Source: Brevibacterium iodinum ATCC 49514 (GTDB taxonomy: Bacteria; Actinomycetota; Actinomycetes; Actinomycetales; Brevibacteriaceae). Taken from it: DNA of 64,000 bases. The translations under genes and the position numbers were made by a program. Where the stretch lies: positions 434,001-498,000 of the forward strand of contig NZ_FXYX01000001.1 in NCBI RefSeq assembly GCF_900169265.1, read 5' to 3'. Numbering within the stretch: position 1 is the first letter of the stretch; the number at the start of each line of letters is the position of its first letter. The notes below the pieces were generated by a model, which had not been told where the DNA came from, made no database searches, and was given only the letters and a program-made list of their open reading frames with translations. Below are positions 10,500 to 18,476 of the stretch, one piece after another.

Positions 10500-10832
10500 T
10501 CTGAGAGCTCGCCCAGCCGGCGGGTTCAGTCTCCGCCTCGACGTGAAGGTGCGGGTTGCCGCCGCCTCGGCGCAAGGAGAGCCGAAGCGCCTCGCCGCAA
10601 TAATGCACGTCACTCGGTGGTCGTTTTGGTCACGCTCTGCTCAGCGGAACGTGACCAAAACGACCACTTTGCGTTGGAACGAGGGCAGACTCCGGCGGTA
10701 TGCGTCCGCCGCAGGTCATTGTTTGGTCGATCCTCGACGTTTTGAGCTTCACAATCACCGCGGATCGACCAGAGAATGCGCCCTCCCGGCCGACCCGCCC
10801 CGCGGTTCTCTCACGGCCGGAACCATCGGCAC
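10500..10832. other. Intergenic stretch between pstB and the HxlR-type gene
   Basis: About 330 bases with no supported gene. Its only clear structure is the perfect inverted repeat at 10617-10667 and one copy of the 11-mer CCGCCTCGGCG at 10562-10572. Reading frames here lack family similarity. Confidence 0.6.
10617..10667. repeat. Perfect 18-bp inverted repeat with 15-nt loop
   Basis: The left arm GTGGTCGTTTTGGTCACG (10617-10634) is the exact complement of the right arm at 10650-10667. There is no T-run after it in either direction. It could serve the convergent ends of pstB and the HxlR gene as a terminator, be a dispersed repeat, or be a protein-binding site. Confidence 0.75.
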
Positions 10833-11486
10833 CTAATTCTGGGACGGTGTGTTGCCGACGCTGTCATCGACGGGCGCACGGAAGGCGCGAACGAACTCGG
10901 TCAACAGTGACTCGTCTCCGTCGACGGACACCGTCCCGGCAGCCACGGCCGCCTCCGCATCACCGTCGGCAAGGAGGCCCCGCAGACCCGGTCCGTTGAT
11001 GAACAGGTGCGCGGTCGGATCGGCGCCTTCGGCCACGTTCACGCCCGCCTCGCTCACTTCAGCATGAGCGACCGCCGGGCCGGCCGCCACTTCCACCTTG
11101 AAAGCCCGCACCTTCGCCACAGTGCGGGAGGTGAGGAGCGCGGCGGCCAAGGAACTGTCTGTCGGGATCTCACCCTCACGAGCCTCAATCATGCGCCGTG
11201 ATCCCCAGCGGCCGAGTTCGATGAGGACCGGACCGAGATCCGAACCGTAGTCGCTGAGGCGGTAGACGACGCTGCGTCCGTCGATGCCACGCTCGAGGAT
11301 CCCCGCGGCTTCGAGTTCGCGCAATCGCGTGGTCAGGAGGTTCGAGGGAATGCCGGGGTTGCCCTGTCGAAGCTCGTTGAAGCGCTTGGGTCCGACGAGG
11401 AGATCGCGGAGGATGATGAGCGACCATCGTTCCCCCAGCACCTCGGCTGCCCGAGCGAGACCGCAGAACTGTCCGTACGACTTCAT
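10833..11486 (-). CDS. HxlR-family transcriptional regulator with C-terminal extension
   Basis: A 217-residue regulator starting at ATG 11486 (MKSYGQFCGLARAAEVLG); an ATG 12 nt upstream is also possible. Residues about 5-95 form the HxlR winged helix (LGERWSLIILRDLLVGPKRF, GIPSNLLTTRLRELEAAGIL, VVYRLSDYG). The remaining 120 residues resemble the SCP2-like extension found in some actinobacterial HxlR proteins and may bind a small hydrophobic ligand. It is divergent from the reductase-like gene at 11651, separated by about 165 bp, and is a likely regulator of it. Confidence 0.8.
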   Translation of the reverse strand: MKSYGQFCGLARAAEVLGERWSLIILRDLLVGPKRFNELRQGNPGIPSNLLTTRLRELEAAGILERGIDGRSVVYRLSDYGSDLGPVLIELGRWGSRRMIEAREGEIPTDSSLAAALLTSRTVAKVRAFKVEVAAGPAVAHAEVSEAGVNVAEGADPTAHLFINGPGLRGLLADGDAEAAVAAGTVSVDGDESLLTEFVRAFRAPVDDSVGNTPSQN

Positions 11487-11650
11487 GCTTGACAGCATAG
11501 CAATGTGAGTTCACTATTGAAACCGTAGTTCATTTTATGAACTTAACTGGAATACAGGAACCACGGCCGCACGAAGCACAAGAGCCCACGTAGAGCGCAA
11601 CGGCCCGCATGAGGCTCAAGCCCCGCACGAAACTCAATGAGGAGAACACC

Positions 11651-12211
11651 ATGGCACGCACAATCATCGCCGCCCTGTTCCAATCACTCGACGGGATCGC
11701 ATCCGATCCGTTCAACTTCCAGTTCGACTCCTTCGACCAGGAGATGGGCGAATGGATGACCACGGCCATCGGAGGAGTCGACGACTGCGTCCTCGGCCGT
11801 GTCACCTATCAGGAGTGGGAGAACCACTGGCCGAACCACACAGAAGGCGAGGACGCGCCGTTCGCGAACTTCATCAACTCGACTCCCAAGCACATCGCCT
11901 CGACGACGCTGTCGCAGTTCGGCCTCCGGTGGGAGAACTCGACACTCATCCAGGGCGACCTCGCCGACTTCGTCCGCGACATCACAGCCGGTGAAGGCGG
12001 CAAGATCGCGATCGAGGGTTCGATGTCGATCGCCCGACAGCTCGTCGGAGCAAATCTCGTCGACGAACTGACGATGGCCATCCACCCGGTCGTCGCCGGC
12101 AGCGGTCGATCCCTTTTCGAGGGCGGAACGACGACGAGGCTGACGCTCAAAGACGTGCAGCAGACCAGCAAGGGAAACCTGTTGGCAACGTACGGTCCGT
12201 TCGCCGGCTGA
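11651..12211 (+). CDS. RibD C-terminal / dihydrofolate-reductase-fold protein
   Basis: A 186-residue protein beginning MARTIIAALFQSLDGIASDP, the usual opening of small stand-alone RibD-C proteins. KIAIEGSMSIARQLVGANLVDEL and HPVVAGSGRSLFEG complete the fold. Such proteins bind NADPH; their substrates are mostly unknown, so no reaction is claimed. The ATG at 11651 follows GAGGAGAACACC, an excellent ribosome site. It is transcribed away from the HxlR regulator, which probably controls it. A 58-nt inverted repeat begins right after its stop. Confidence 0.8.
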   Translation: MARTIIAALFQSLDGIASDPFNFQFDSFDQEMGEWMTTAIGGVDDCVLGRVTYQEWENHWPNHTEGEDAPFANFINSTPKHIASTTLSQFGLRWENSTLIQGDLADFVRDITAGEGGKIAIEGSMSIARQLVGANLVDELTMAIHPVVAGSGRSLFEGGTTTRLTLKDVQQTSKGNLLATYGPFAG

Positions 12212-12212
12212 T

Positions 12213-12270
12213 CCTGCGGGTGGATCCCCCTTGACATCAACGCCGTTATCGAGGTGGATCCACCCACGGG
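12213..12270. repeat. 58-nt inverted-repeat element, copy 1
   Basis: Arms CCTGCGGGTGGATCC (12213-12227) and GGATCCACCCACGGG (12256-12270) pair at 13 of 15 positions, with the mismatches able to form G-U pairs. A second element of identical length and arm sequence but different loop lies at 42165-42222. It begins 2 nt after the preceding stop codon. Confidence 0.7.
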
Positions 12271-12393
12271 AGATGTCGAGGCCGCCGAGGGGACAGACCA
12301 GGAAAGCGCTGCCGGAAAGTTTCGCCCGTCGGCCATCCGAATCGGCATCTGCTCCGAATCACCGATACCAGCCATCTTTGGGAAAGGATCGTC

Positions 12394-12852
12394 ATGAATA
12401 TCTTGATGTCGTCACAGTCGCCCGCCGCTGCACGCGGTGCGCGTTCGCAGGTGCAGATGGTCTCCGGGCTCTTCGGCGCAGTGTTCCTGCTCGTGGGGAT
12501 CCTCGGCTTCGTCCCGGGCATCACCGCGAATCTCGGCTCGATCAGCTTCGCCGGACACCACACCGACGCGGCACTGCTCGGCCTCTTCCAGGTCACGGTG
12601 CTCCACAACATCGTCCACCTGCTCTTCGGAGTCGTCGGGATGCTCGGACTCCGCTCACGTGCACTGGCGAAGAACTACCTCATCGTCGGCGGAATCATCT
12701 ATGCGGTGCTGTGGATCTACGGAATGGTGATTCCGATGGAGTCGATGGGCAACTTCGTCGGGCTCAACACCGCCGACAACTGGCTGCACTTCGTCCTCGC
12801 CGCGACCATGATCACCACCGGCTTCGTCTTCGGGCGGAAGCCTCGGCGCTGA
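12394..12852 (+). CDS. DUF4383 four-helix membrane protein
   Basis: A 152-residue membrane protein with about four hydrophobic segments and the DUF4383 pattern: GLFGAVFLLVGILGFVPG, HNIVHLLFGVVGM and a C-terminal NWLHFVLAATMI. The function of this family is unknown. The ATG at 12394 follows GGGAAAGGATCGTC. It is convergent with the pit gene, whose stop lies a few bases after its own. Confidence 0.85.
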   Translation: MNILMSSQSPAAARGARSQVQMVSGLFGAVFLLVGILGFVPGITANLGSISFAGHHTDAALLGLFQVTVLHNIVHLLFGVVGMLGLRSRALAKNYLIVGGIIYAVLWIYGMVIPMESMGNFVGLNTADNWLHFVLAATMITTGFVFGRKPRR

Positions 12853-12856
12853 TTCG

Positions 12857-13870
12857 TCAGAGCCCGACAGAGGCCTTGACGATCCACCCGAGCACCACGG
12901 CCAACAGCGCGGCGGCAGGGATCGTCAGAAGCCAGACGGCGAACATCGGCACGAAGTACCGGGCTCTGGCGTGGCCCTTGCGCCCGGTGTATTGGGTGCC
13001 GAGGATCGATGATCCGAGGACGAAGGTCAGCGACACCGGAACCCGCATGATGAGGGCTGCGGTGTACATGAGGATCGTGGCCGCGCCATCGGCGATGGAG
13101 GATTTGAGGGGATCGAGACGGACCATGCGCACGGACAGCGTCTGGACCACTCGCCACCCGCTCAATCCGGTGCCCAGAGCCAGAGCCGCGGCGATGAGGA
13201 GGCGCACCGGCCAGGAGATGTCGACCACGGAGAGGACATCGTGCTGCTGCGTGTCGACGGCGAGAACGGCGACCATGACGAGTGCCGCGATCTTCTGCGC
13301 GTCCTGGACGCCGTGGACGAGCGACAGGGCCGCCGTGAGCACCGAGTCCACCATGCGCGCACCCCGGAACAGCGGCTTGGGCGGAGTGGACGCGAGCGAC
13401 TTCGACAGGATGAGCGTGAGCACCCACGCGAGAATGAACCCGAGGATCGGTGAGAGCACCAGCGGCCACACCACGGAGTCCATTGCTTCACCGGTATTCA
13501 CGGAGAACCCGAACACAACTCCCGCACCGAGCAGACCGCCGATCAGACAGTGGGTCGATGACACCGGCAGCGCGAGATAATAGGTGAACAGACTCCAAGT
13601 CGTCGCCGCAACGAAGGCGATGATGAGGCTGGTGAGGATGAGGTCAGCCGAACCGGAGAAGAGCACGATCTGGTTGGCCACGACGATGGCGATTCCCTCA
13701 CCGAGGAGCGCACCGATGAAGTTGAAGATGACGGCCAGGCTGAGCGCCCAGCCCGGACGCATTGCCCGTCCGACGACCGCGTTGCCGACGGTCAGGGCGG
13801 CGTCATGGAATCCGTTCGAGCCGGCGAAGATCACCGCGGCGATGACGACTGCCGCCAAGAGCAGCTCCAC
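12857..13870 (-). CDS. Pit-family inorganic phosphate transporter
   Basis: A 337-residue PiT-family permease, the short low-affinity type. The two signature repeats are degenerate but present: SNGFHDAALTVGNAV at the N-terminus and VHGVQDAQKIAALV in the second half, where classical Pit has GTNDAQKTMG. About ten membrane helices are predicted. It lies 3 nt downstream of a DUF47 gene on the same strand. Pit-DUF47 pairs are common, and DUF47 proteins resemble PhoU and are thought to regulate the permease. Substrate could be metal-phosphate. Confidence 0.85.
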   Translation of the reverse strand: MELLLAAVVIAAVIFAGSNGFHDAALTVGNAVVGRAMRPGWALSLAVIFNFIGALLGEGIAIVVANQIVLFSGSADLILTSLIIAFVAATTWSLFTYYLALPVSSTHCLIGGLLGAGVVFGFSVNTGEAMDSVVWPLVLSPILGFILAWVLTLILSKSLASTPPKPLFRGARMVDSVLTAALSLVHGVQDAQKIAALVMVAVLAVDTQQHDVLSVVDISWPVRLLIAAALALGTGLSGWRVVQTLSVRMVRLDPLKSSIADGAATILMYTAALIMRVPVSLTFVLGSSILGTQYTGRKGHARARYFVPMFAVWLLTIPAAALLAVVLGWIVKASVGL

Positions 13871-13873
13871 GGA

Positions 13874-14494
13874 CTATGATTCCTTGATCGCGATGGCTGC
13901 GACGACCTTGCCGAGTTCGGTGAACCCGTGGGCGGCCCGGACGAAGGCCTGCCCGAGTTGGGACACGGCCGCCATATAGGTCAGTCCCCGTTTGGAGTTC
14001 GGCACCGCGTCCGACATCCGCCACTGCAGGCTCTCGACCTGGTAGGTCAGCCGGTTGATCGCGTCGACGTAGTCCCATTGGTCGAGCTTGCCCGGCAGAC
14101 GAGTGATCATCCGCGAGGTGTGGTCAGTCTGATTCGACAGCACGGCCAGGGTCTCGGGGACGCCGGAGGGCAGCGGGTCGAAAGCTCCGGAGGCGAGAAC
14201 GTATCCGACTCCGTGCAGCCGGTGGCAGATGTCGCGCATGTGGTGGCTGAGCAGGTAGAGATCGTTGCGGTCGAACGGGGTGATGTAGTTCTCGCGCAGT
14301 GCGCGGAGCATCGCGCCCATGTCCTCATCGGCTCTGTCCCCGATCTCGCGGAGGCGGTCGGCAACATCGCGTCGTTCGCTGATTTCGATTCCGGAGAGTT
14401 CGGCGAGCACCAGGTTGCACTGCCGCATCTGTGAGACGAGATCGGACAACCGCTCATAGAACACCTTGTCCTGCGGTACCCGCTTGAGCCGCAT
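13874..14494 (-). CDS. DUF47 / PhoU-like protein partnered with Pit
   Basis: A 206-residue helical protein starting MRLKRVPQDKVFYERLSDLV. It resembles the DUF47 family of PhoU-like proteins, with metal-binding-type segments FDRNDLYLLSHHMRDICHRLHG in the middle. The ATG at 14494 is chosen because a perfect AGGAGG lies 5 nt upstream; a longer frame to 14539 lacks a site. It is the first gene of a two-gene operon with the pit permease. A folded RNA-like region lies upstream between 14558 and 14663. Confidence 0.85.
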   Translation of the reverse strand: MRLKRVPQDKVFYERLSDLVSQMRQCNLVLAELSGIEISERRDVADRLREIGDRADEDMGAMLRALRENYITPFDRNDLYLLSHHMRDICHRLHGVGYVLASGAFDPLPSGVPETLAVLSNQTDHTSRMITRLPGKLDQWDYVDAINRLTYQVESLQWRMSDAVPNSKRGLTYMAAVSQLGQAFVRAAHGFTELGKVVAAIAIKES

Positions 14495-14833
14495 GCGCTC
14501 CTCCTGCCCGGGGCCCGGACAAGCCGGACGAATATGCATGATGCCTCAATGTTATGTGCCGGACGCTGAACCGAGAGCGCCTCTCGGCGGAAGGCCGCTC
14601 GAAGCGGCTGAATTTGGAGCCCGGGGCTTCAGCGATCCAGCGTCCGGTGGCCCGAAGGCCACCTCCTACGATACTCGTTCATGCGCATGAATCCACCGCC
14701 GAGGCGGCTCTTCGTCCGTTGAGAATCTCACAGTCGATGTCGTGGTCGGGCGGGAATATCCGGTCCGGACGGGGACCGCGCTCACTCGGTCGGGCGGGCC
14801 GCCTCGGTGAGGGGATTGCCGGCGGGCTGAGGA
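14495..14833. other. Intergenic stretch before the DUF47-pit operon
   Basis: About 340 bases without a supported gene. It contains the branched structure at 14558-14663, a 14-bp palindrome TTCATGCGCATGAA (14679-14692 approximately), one 11-mer copy at 14697-14707, and a segment at about 14790-14822 related to the tandem repeat at 6004. It should include the promoter of the DUF47-pit operon. Confidence 0.6.
14558..14663 (-). ncRNA. Candidate structured RNA or leader upstream of DUF47-pit
   Basis: On the minus strand a hairpin GGTGGCC-TTCG-GGCCACC is followed by an outer stem GGACGCTG/CAGCGTCC. The stem closes over three smaller hairpins: GCTGAA/TTCAGC, CCGCT-TCG-AGCGG and CCGAGAG-GCG-CTCTCGG. 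The arrangement is that of a multi-branched RNA junction about 65 nt from the DUF47 start. No known riboswitch class is recognised. It could equally be a dispersed DNA repeat with nested palindromes. Confidence 0.4.
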
Positions 14834-15421
14834 TCAGTCGAGGCCGCCTCGGCGATGGGCGACCGCGGCGTCGGACAGGTCTTGGGAGAGCTGGCGCAGG
14901 CGGACGGCGGTGTCGTGGTCGTCGGTGCCTGCCGCGCAGATGCCGACGAAGGCAGAGGCGCGCAGCAGCGCGATGACGATGTCACCGCGGAAGGCGCCGA
15001 CGAGGATCTCGTCGATGGCGTGGGCCACTTCGTCAGGTCCGGCGGGCAGTTCGACGCCAGCGAGGATCTCGTCGTATCCGATGCCCTCGGTGATGCGGCG
15101 TTGGCCGTCGGAGAACATCTCGGCGAGTTCGCGAGGTGCGGACTTAATCCATTGGCGCAGGGCGTAGAGGCGCCACAGTGCGCCGGGTGCGGAGACGGCG
15201 GGAGCGGCGGACCACATCTCGGCAATGACCTCGATGCCGATGTCATCGGCGAGTTCGACGAAGCGCCTGGTGGCAGCCTCGTCGCGGTTGCCTTCTGAAT
15301 CGCCGAGCAGCAGTGCCGCGGTGGCGTGCGAGGTCTCCGAACGGGCGACGGGATCGTCGACGGCACCGACGGAGTCGAGGTCGGCGAAGGGAACGGGACG
15401 GTGGAATGCGCGCTGTGACAT
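14834..15421 (-). CDS. Conserved hypothetical protein
   Basis: A soluble, acidic, mostly alpha-helical protein of 195 residues beginning MSQRAFHRPVPFADLDSVGA. It contains no signal peptide or membrane helix and I recognise no family. The segments ALWRLYALRQWIKSAPRELAEMF and VIALLRASAFVGICAAG look like helices of a conserved fold. Codon use matches the neighbours, which supports a real gene. It is divergent from the gene at 15597. Confidence 0.65.
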   Translation of the reverse strand: MSQRAFHRPVPFADLDSVGAVDDPVARSETSHATAALLLGDSEGNRDEAATRRFVELADDIGIEVIAEMWSAAPAVSAPGALWRLYALRQWIKSAPRELAEMFSDGQRRITEGIGYDEILAGVELPAGPDEVAHAIDEILVGAFRGDIVIALLRASAFVGICAAGTDDHDTAVRLRQLSQDLSDAAVAHRRGGLD

Positions 15422-15596
15422 GGTCAGGGCAGTTTAGTCCCTGTCAGGGTGCGCGGACCAGGACGTGGAGCACATTCGGGCAGTCGCCGCACGGTCAGGT
15501 TCTGCTCCCGGGACTCACAACGGACGCTATTAAACTTGGGTCTGATTCGTGACTGCGACCGGCAGTCGCGAGTGACCGAAACGAGGAGGAACTCTC

Positions 15597-16535
15597 GTGG
15601 CAAAATCATCAGTGGCGAAGAAGGGTCTCGACAAGGCTGCGAAGTTGGCAGTCAATGACGATGGGACCCTCAATCCCCGCGCCCAGTCGATGTTGTCGCG
15701 TCTGCTGTCCGTGCAGCGGCCCGTCGCCCTGGCTTATGTGCGCAGTCTGCGCCGCCGGCATCCGGACGCGACCCCCGAAGAGCTCATCACGATCATTCGC
15801 CGACACTATCTGACCCTGACGACCTCGGGCGGAGCCGCGGTCGGTGCGACCGCGGCCGTTCCGGGGTTGGGCACGACTGCGGCGCTGGGTGTCGCCAGCG
15901 TCGAGACCGCGGGCTTCCTGGAAGGCACTGCATTGTTTGCGCAGGCCATCGCAGAGATCCACGGACTGCCGGTGGCCGACGCCAAACGGGCGAACGCCCT
16001 GGTCCTCGGCCTCATGCTGGGCAAGGACGGGAAGAACCTCATCCAGAAGTTCGGCAAGCAGAACGGCGGCGTGGAGTCGATGTTCGGCAGCTGGGGCGCC
16101 ACTGTGACCAAGCAGCTGCCGGCCCCGCTGGTCGATCTGCTCGTGCGCAAGCTGCGCAAGACTTTCATCCGCAAGTTCGCCGCCCGTGCCGGTGGTTCGC
16201 TGGTCGGTCGCCTGCTGCCCTTCGGCGTCGGTGTGGTCATCGGGGCCGTGGTGAATTCGCAGATGGCGCGGAAGGTCGCTGCGGAATCGAAGGAGGCCTT
16301 CGGTGCCGCACCGACGGTCTTCCCCATCGAGACCGACCCCGAGTACGTTGCGCCGAAGAAGGATCGGAAGCTGCTGTCGAGCCTCAAGCACGTGTCGGCT
16401 CTGCTCGGGAAGGTCAAGAAGAACAAGGCCATCGAGTCCGACGTCATCGAGCCCACGGATCCCGAGGAGCTCGAGGCCCCGGACGGTCTGCCTCGTACGT
16501 ACACCGCTGAGGATCGGCACGGACTGGAGAAGTGA
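15597..16535 (+). CDS. Conserved hypothetical protein, EcsC-like glycine-rich core
   Basis: A 312-residue protein from the GTG at 15597, backed by GAGGAGG nine bases upstream. A basic N-terminus is followed by a hydrophobic glycine/alanine-rich segment (GGAAVGATAAVPGLGTTAAL, residues about 80-115) and a second one near 205-225 (GRLLPFGVGVVIGAVVNSQM). The C-terminus is charged. The layout resembles EcsC-type proteins, whose role is unclear; similarity is too weak to name it. A terminator hairpin follows. Confidence 0.7.
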   Translation: MAKSSVAKKGLDKAAKLAVNDDGTLNPRAQSMLSRLLSVQRPVALAYVRSLRRRHPDATPEELITIIRRHYLTLTTSGGAAVGATAAVPGLGTTAALGVASVETAGFLEGTALFAQAIAEIHGLPVADAKRANALVLGLMLGKDGKNLIQKFGKQNGGVESMFGSWGATVTKQLPAPLVDLLVRKLRKTFIRKFAARAGGSLVGRLLPFGVGVVIGAVVNSQMARKVAAESKEAFGAAPTVFPIETDPEYVAPKKDRKLLSSLKHVSALLGKVKKNKAIESDVIEPTDPEELEAPDGLPRTYTAEDRHGLEK

Positions 16536-16548
16536 GCCGCGGAGCTTC

Positions 16549-16580
16549 GTCGGGAGGAAGTCGAGGGACTCCCTCCCGAC
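16549..16580 (+). terminator. Hairpin after the EcsC-like gene
   Basis: Arms GTCGGGAGG and CCTCCCGAC form a 9-bp stem extended by an inner AGTC/GACT pair. There is no T-run, as is common in actinobacterial terminators. Confidence 0.6.
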
Positions 16581-16593
16581 GGCGGTTCCTGGT

Positions 16594-16623
16594 TTGAGTA
16601 ATTCGGGCGCGAACCTCTACTAT
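16594..16623 (+). promoter_or_regulatory. Candidate promoter of tRNA-Lys
   Basis: A TTGAGT box (16594-16599) and a TACTAT box (16618-16623) are 18 nt apart and lie about 55 nt upstream of the tRNA 5-prime end. This resembles a housekeeping sigma factor promoter. Confidence 0.45.
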
Positions 16624-16678
16624 TGGTTCGTCTCCATCATGCGTCAGCAGGCCTGTGTCCTGCGTTTGTGATGAGGCG

Positions 16679-16751
16679 GGGCCTCTAGCTCAGTTGGTAG
16701 AGCAGCGGACTTTTAATCCGCGGGTCGTGGGTTCGATCCCCACGGGGCCCA
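16679..16751 (+). tRNA. tRNA-Lys (anticodon TTT)
   Basis: The sequence folds as a standard cloverleaf. The acceptor stem is GGGCCTC with GGGGCCC, the D-arm contains AGCTCAGTTGGTAGAGC, the anticodon arm GCGGA-CTTTTAA-TCCGC gives anticodon TTT, and the T-arm is GTGGG-TTCGATC-CCCAC. The discriminator is A and CCA is not encoded. Confidence 0.97.
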
Positions 16752-16777
16752 CCTAGCCTGACCAGGCATGATACATA

Positions 16778-16808
16778 GCACCCCCGAAGCTGCGAGCTTC
16801 GGGGGTGC
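16778..16808 (+). terminator. Strong hairpin after tRNA-Lys
   Basis: A perfect 14-bp stem (GCACCCCCGAAGCT and its complement) with a GCG loop lies 26 nt after the tRNA. The following bases are ATCATTTCC and not a clean T-run. Confidence 0.7.
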
Positions 16809-16981
16809 ATCATTTCCAGCAGATTTTTAGCAGACGATTCAGTTCTCCCACTGACGGCGGACGGTCGAGCAGGGTTGTACCGGAACTGGCACAGGATGCT
16901 GCCTGACGAACACCCTCCGCGGGCCGACAACCGCATAGAGTCGGAGTCATCGACCGGTCAGCAGCGAGAAGGATACGCACA

Positions 16982-17461
16982 ATGAGTTCGAACTACCGTG
17001 CCCAAGCTGGGCTTGCCGTCCACGGCCACGGGCCCTGGCGCAACCGCGATCCGCTGACTCCGGCTCCGTCGGGCAGGCGCTGGTGGGCGAGGATCCTCGA
17101 TGCGGTCTTCGTCCTCTTCTTCACCGGTACGGTCGTCGGTGTCGCCATTGCCCTCACAGGGGTAAACATCATCTCGCTCGATGCTGCTACTGGAGTTGCT
17201 CTCGCCATCTATCCGCTGATGGCGTTGGTGTTCGGCGCCCTCTGCGGCTGCACCGTCTCCCCCGGCCAGGCGCTGTGCGGAGTCGTCACGCACAAGCACA
17301 GCGGCAGACGCGTCGGTTAATTGAGGGGCATGACGCGCTATCTGGCGGTCGCGTTCTTCCCGATCACGGTCGTTCTCCTCGTCTGGACGTTCTTCGACGC
17401 ACCGACGTTCGACCTGGATCCGATCGATGTCTATAACCGCAGGGCTCCCCAGGTCTGGTAG
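16982..17461 (+). pseudogene. RDD-family membrane protein split by an in-frame TAA
   Basis: The frame starting MSSNYRAQAGLAVHGHGPWR runs 112 residues to a TAA at 17318-17320. The same frame continues with LRGMTRYLAVAFFPITVVLL, a third membrane segment, and ends at 17461. The first part has the RDD hallmark (RWWARILDAVFVLFF) and the loop SPGQALCGVV seen before the last helix of the family. Joined, the two pieces make a normal-length RDD protein of about 159 residues. CAA to TAA would explain the stop. The 3-prime piece has its own ATG (17330) after GAGGGG and might be made as a 43-residue peptide. Confidence 0.7.
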
Positions 17462-17481
17462 GTCCGGCTCTCGGGTTCGGG

Positions 17482-17652
17482 TCACCGTCGGCGCGCGACG
17501 ATGGGTCCGAGGAACGCTCCTTGGTTGGCTGCGACCTCGACATTGGGCATTGACGTCGCAGCATCTGACCTGCGTGCTGCGATGAGCGCGTCGTCCTCAC
17601 CGACGAAGGTGTCAGTGAAGTACTTGTCGACCGCCGACCCGCTGTCACTGAA
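17482..17652 (-). pseudogene. N-terminal remnant of an O-methyltransferase
   Basis: Translated leftward, this stretch reads SAVDKYFTDTFVGEDDALIA followed by a segment with NVEVAANQGAFLGPIVARRR and then TGA. That pattern (VDxYF, then PxxxVxxxQGxxL) matches the N-terminal lid of class I SAM-dependent O-methyltransferases. There is no start codon in the right place and no SAM-binding domain afterwards, so it is a stub of a deleted gene. It abuts the 3-prime end of pspC. Confidence 0.5.
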
Positions 17653-17896
17653 TTGAGCGACCGCCGAAGACCTGCTGCAGCGGGATCGATTCGTCCTGCC
17701 ACGGCGTGAGGATCCACACGACGAGGTAAGCGCCGATTCCGAGTACGGGGAGGAGGAACGAGGCGAGGACGATGAGTCGCATGATCCAGACGTTGATGCC
17801 GCTCACCTCGGCAAGGCCCCCGGCAATACCGCCGAGGATGCGGTCGGGACCGCGACGGAAACCGATTTTGCGGATGGAGTCGAATAGCGAGTTCAT
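17645..17896 (-). CDS. PspC-domain membrane protein
   Basis: An 83-residue protein. The PspC core is clear: IRKIGFRRGPDRILGGIAGG with LAEVSGINVWIMRLIV, followed by one long membrane helix ending VVWILTPWQDES. Stand-alone PspC proteins are small membrane proteins linked in some bacteria to envelope stress, and their function in actinobacteria is mostly unknown. It is intact although pseudogenes surround it. Confidence 0.88.
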   Translation of the reverse strand: MNSLFDSIRKIGFRRGPDRILGGIAGGLAEVSGINVWIMRLIVLASFLLPVLGIGAYLVVWILTPWQDESIPLQQVFGGRSIQ

Positions 17897-17906
17897 GTCT
17901 TCGACT

Positions 17907-18476
17907 CTACGGATCCGCCGTCACCGCGGCACTAGTGCTGACCGTCGAGGCCGATTGAGGAAAACCGGAATCCGCGCCGATCCAGTATCGCCGCTTCGGC
18001 GGTCCGTCACTGTTTTCGCGCACGTCCTCGAGGACTCCCCGGCACCGTTCGATCACACTTGCCGAAGCGGTGTTCGTCTCATCGCACGTGACGAGCACGC
18101 TCTCGACTCCGCCCGAGCGCAGCCGTTCGACCGAAAGTGACAGGATCTGCTAGGCGTATCCTCGGCGCCGGAATTCGGGGACGACCACATATCCGACGTG
18201 ACCGCCTAGATCGAACAGGAAGTCGTTGAGTTCGTATCGGATGGAGGTGCGACCCACGGGTCGTCCGTCCACCTCGGCGACGAGGAATTGCGCGCGTACT
18301 CGGCCCGGCGGGAGATCGATTCCGCGGGCCTCGCGCTCGTGGGTGGCGATGATGTCGTCCCACGTGCCCTCGGCTTGGAGGAATGCGAAGTCGTCGGCGC
18401 TCAGCTGCTCGTGGAAGTCCCTCATCACCGCTTCATCGGTGGGCGCCAAAGGACGCAATCTCAGGGTTTCGCTCAT
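17907..18476 (-). pseudogene. GNAT acetyltransferase interrupted by an in-frame TAG
   Basis: The frame starts at MSETLRLRPLAPTDEAVMRD (ATG 18476) and runs through GHVGYVVVPEFRRRGYA, then meets TAG at 18150-18152 inside acetyl-CoA-binding motif A. The same frame continues QILSLSVERLRSGGVESVLV and later SASVIERCRGVLEDV and RRYWIG, the normal GNAT C-terminus, ending at 17907. Restored length would be 189 residues. CAG to TAG is the simplest cause (RGYAQQIL would fit the family). Its ATG overlaps the FAD pseudogene stop as ATGA, so the two were an operon. Confidence 0.75.

Noticed and set aside
16685..16936. Reading frame antisense to tRNA-Lys encoding GDRTHDPRIKSPLLYQLS
   Set aside because: This is the well-known spurious peptide made by translating a tRNA gene and its flank; it has no family and overlaps a solid tRNA.
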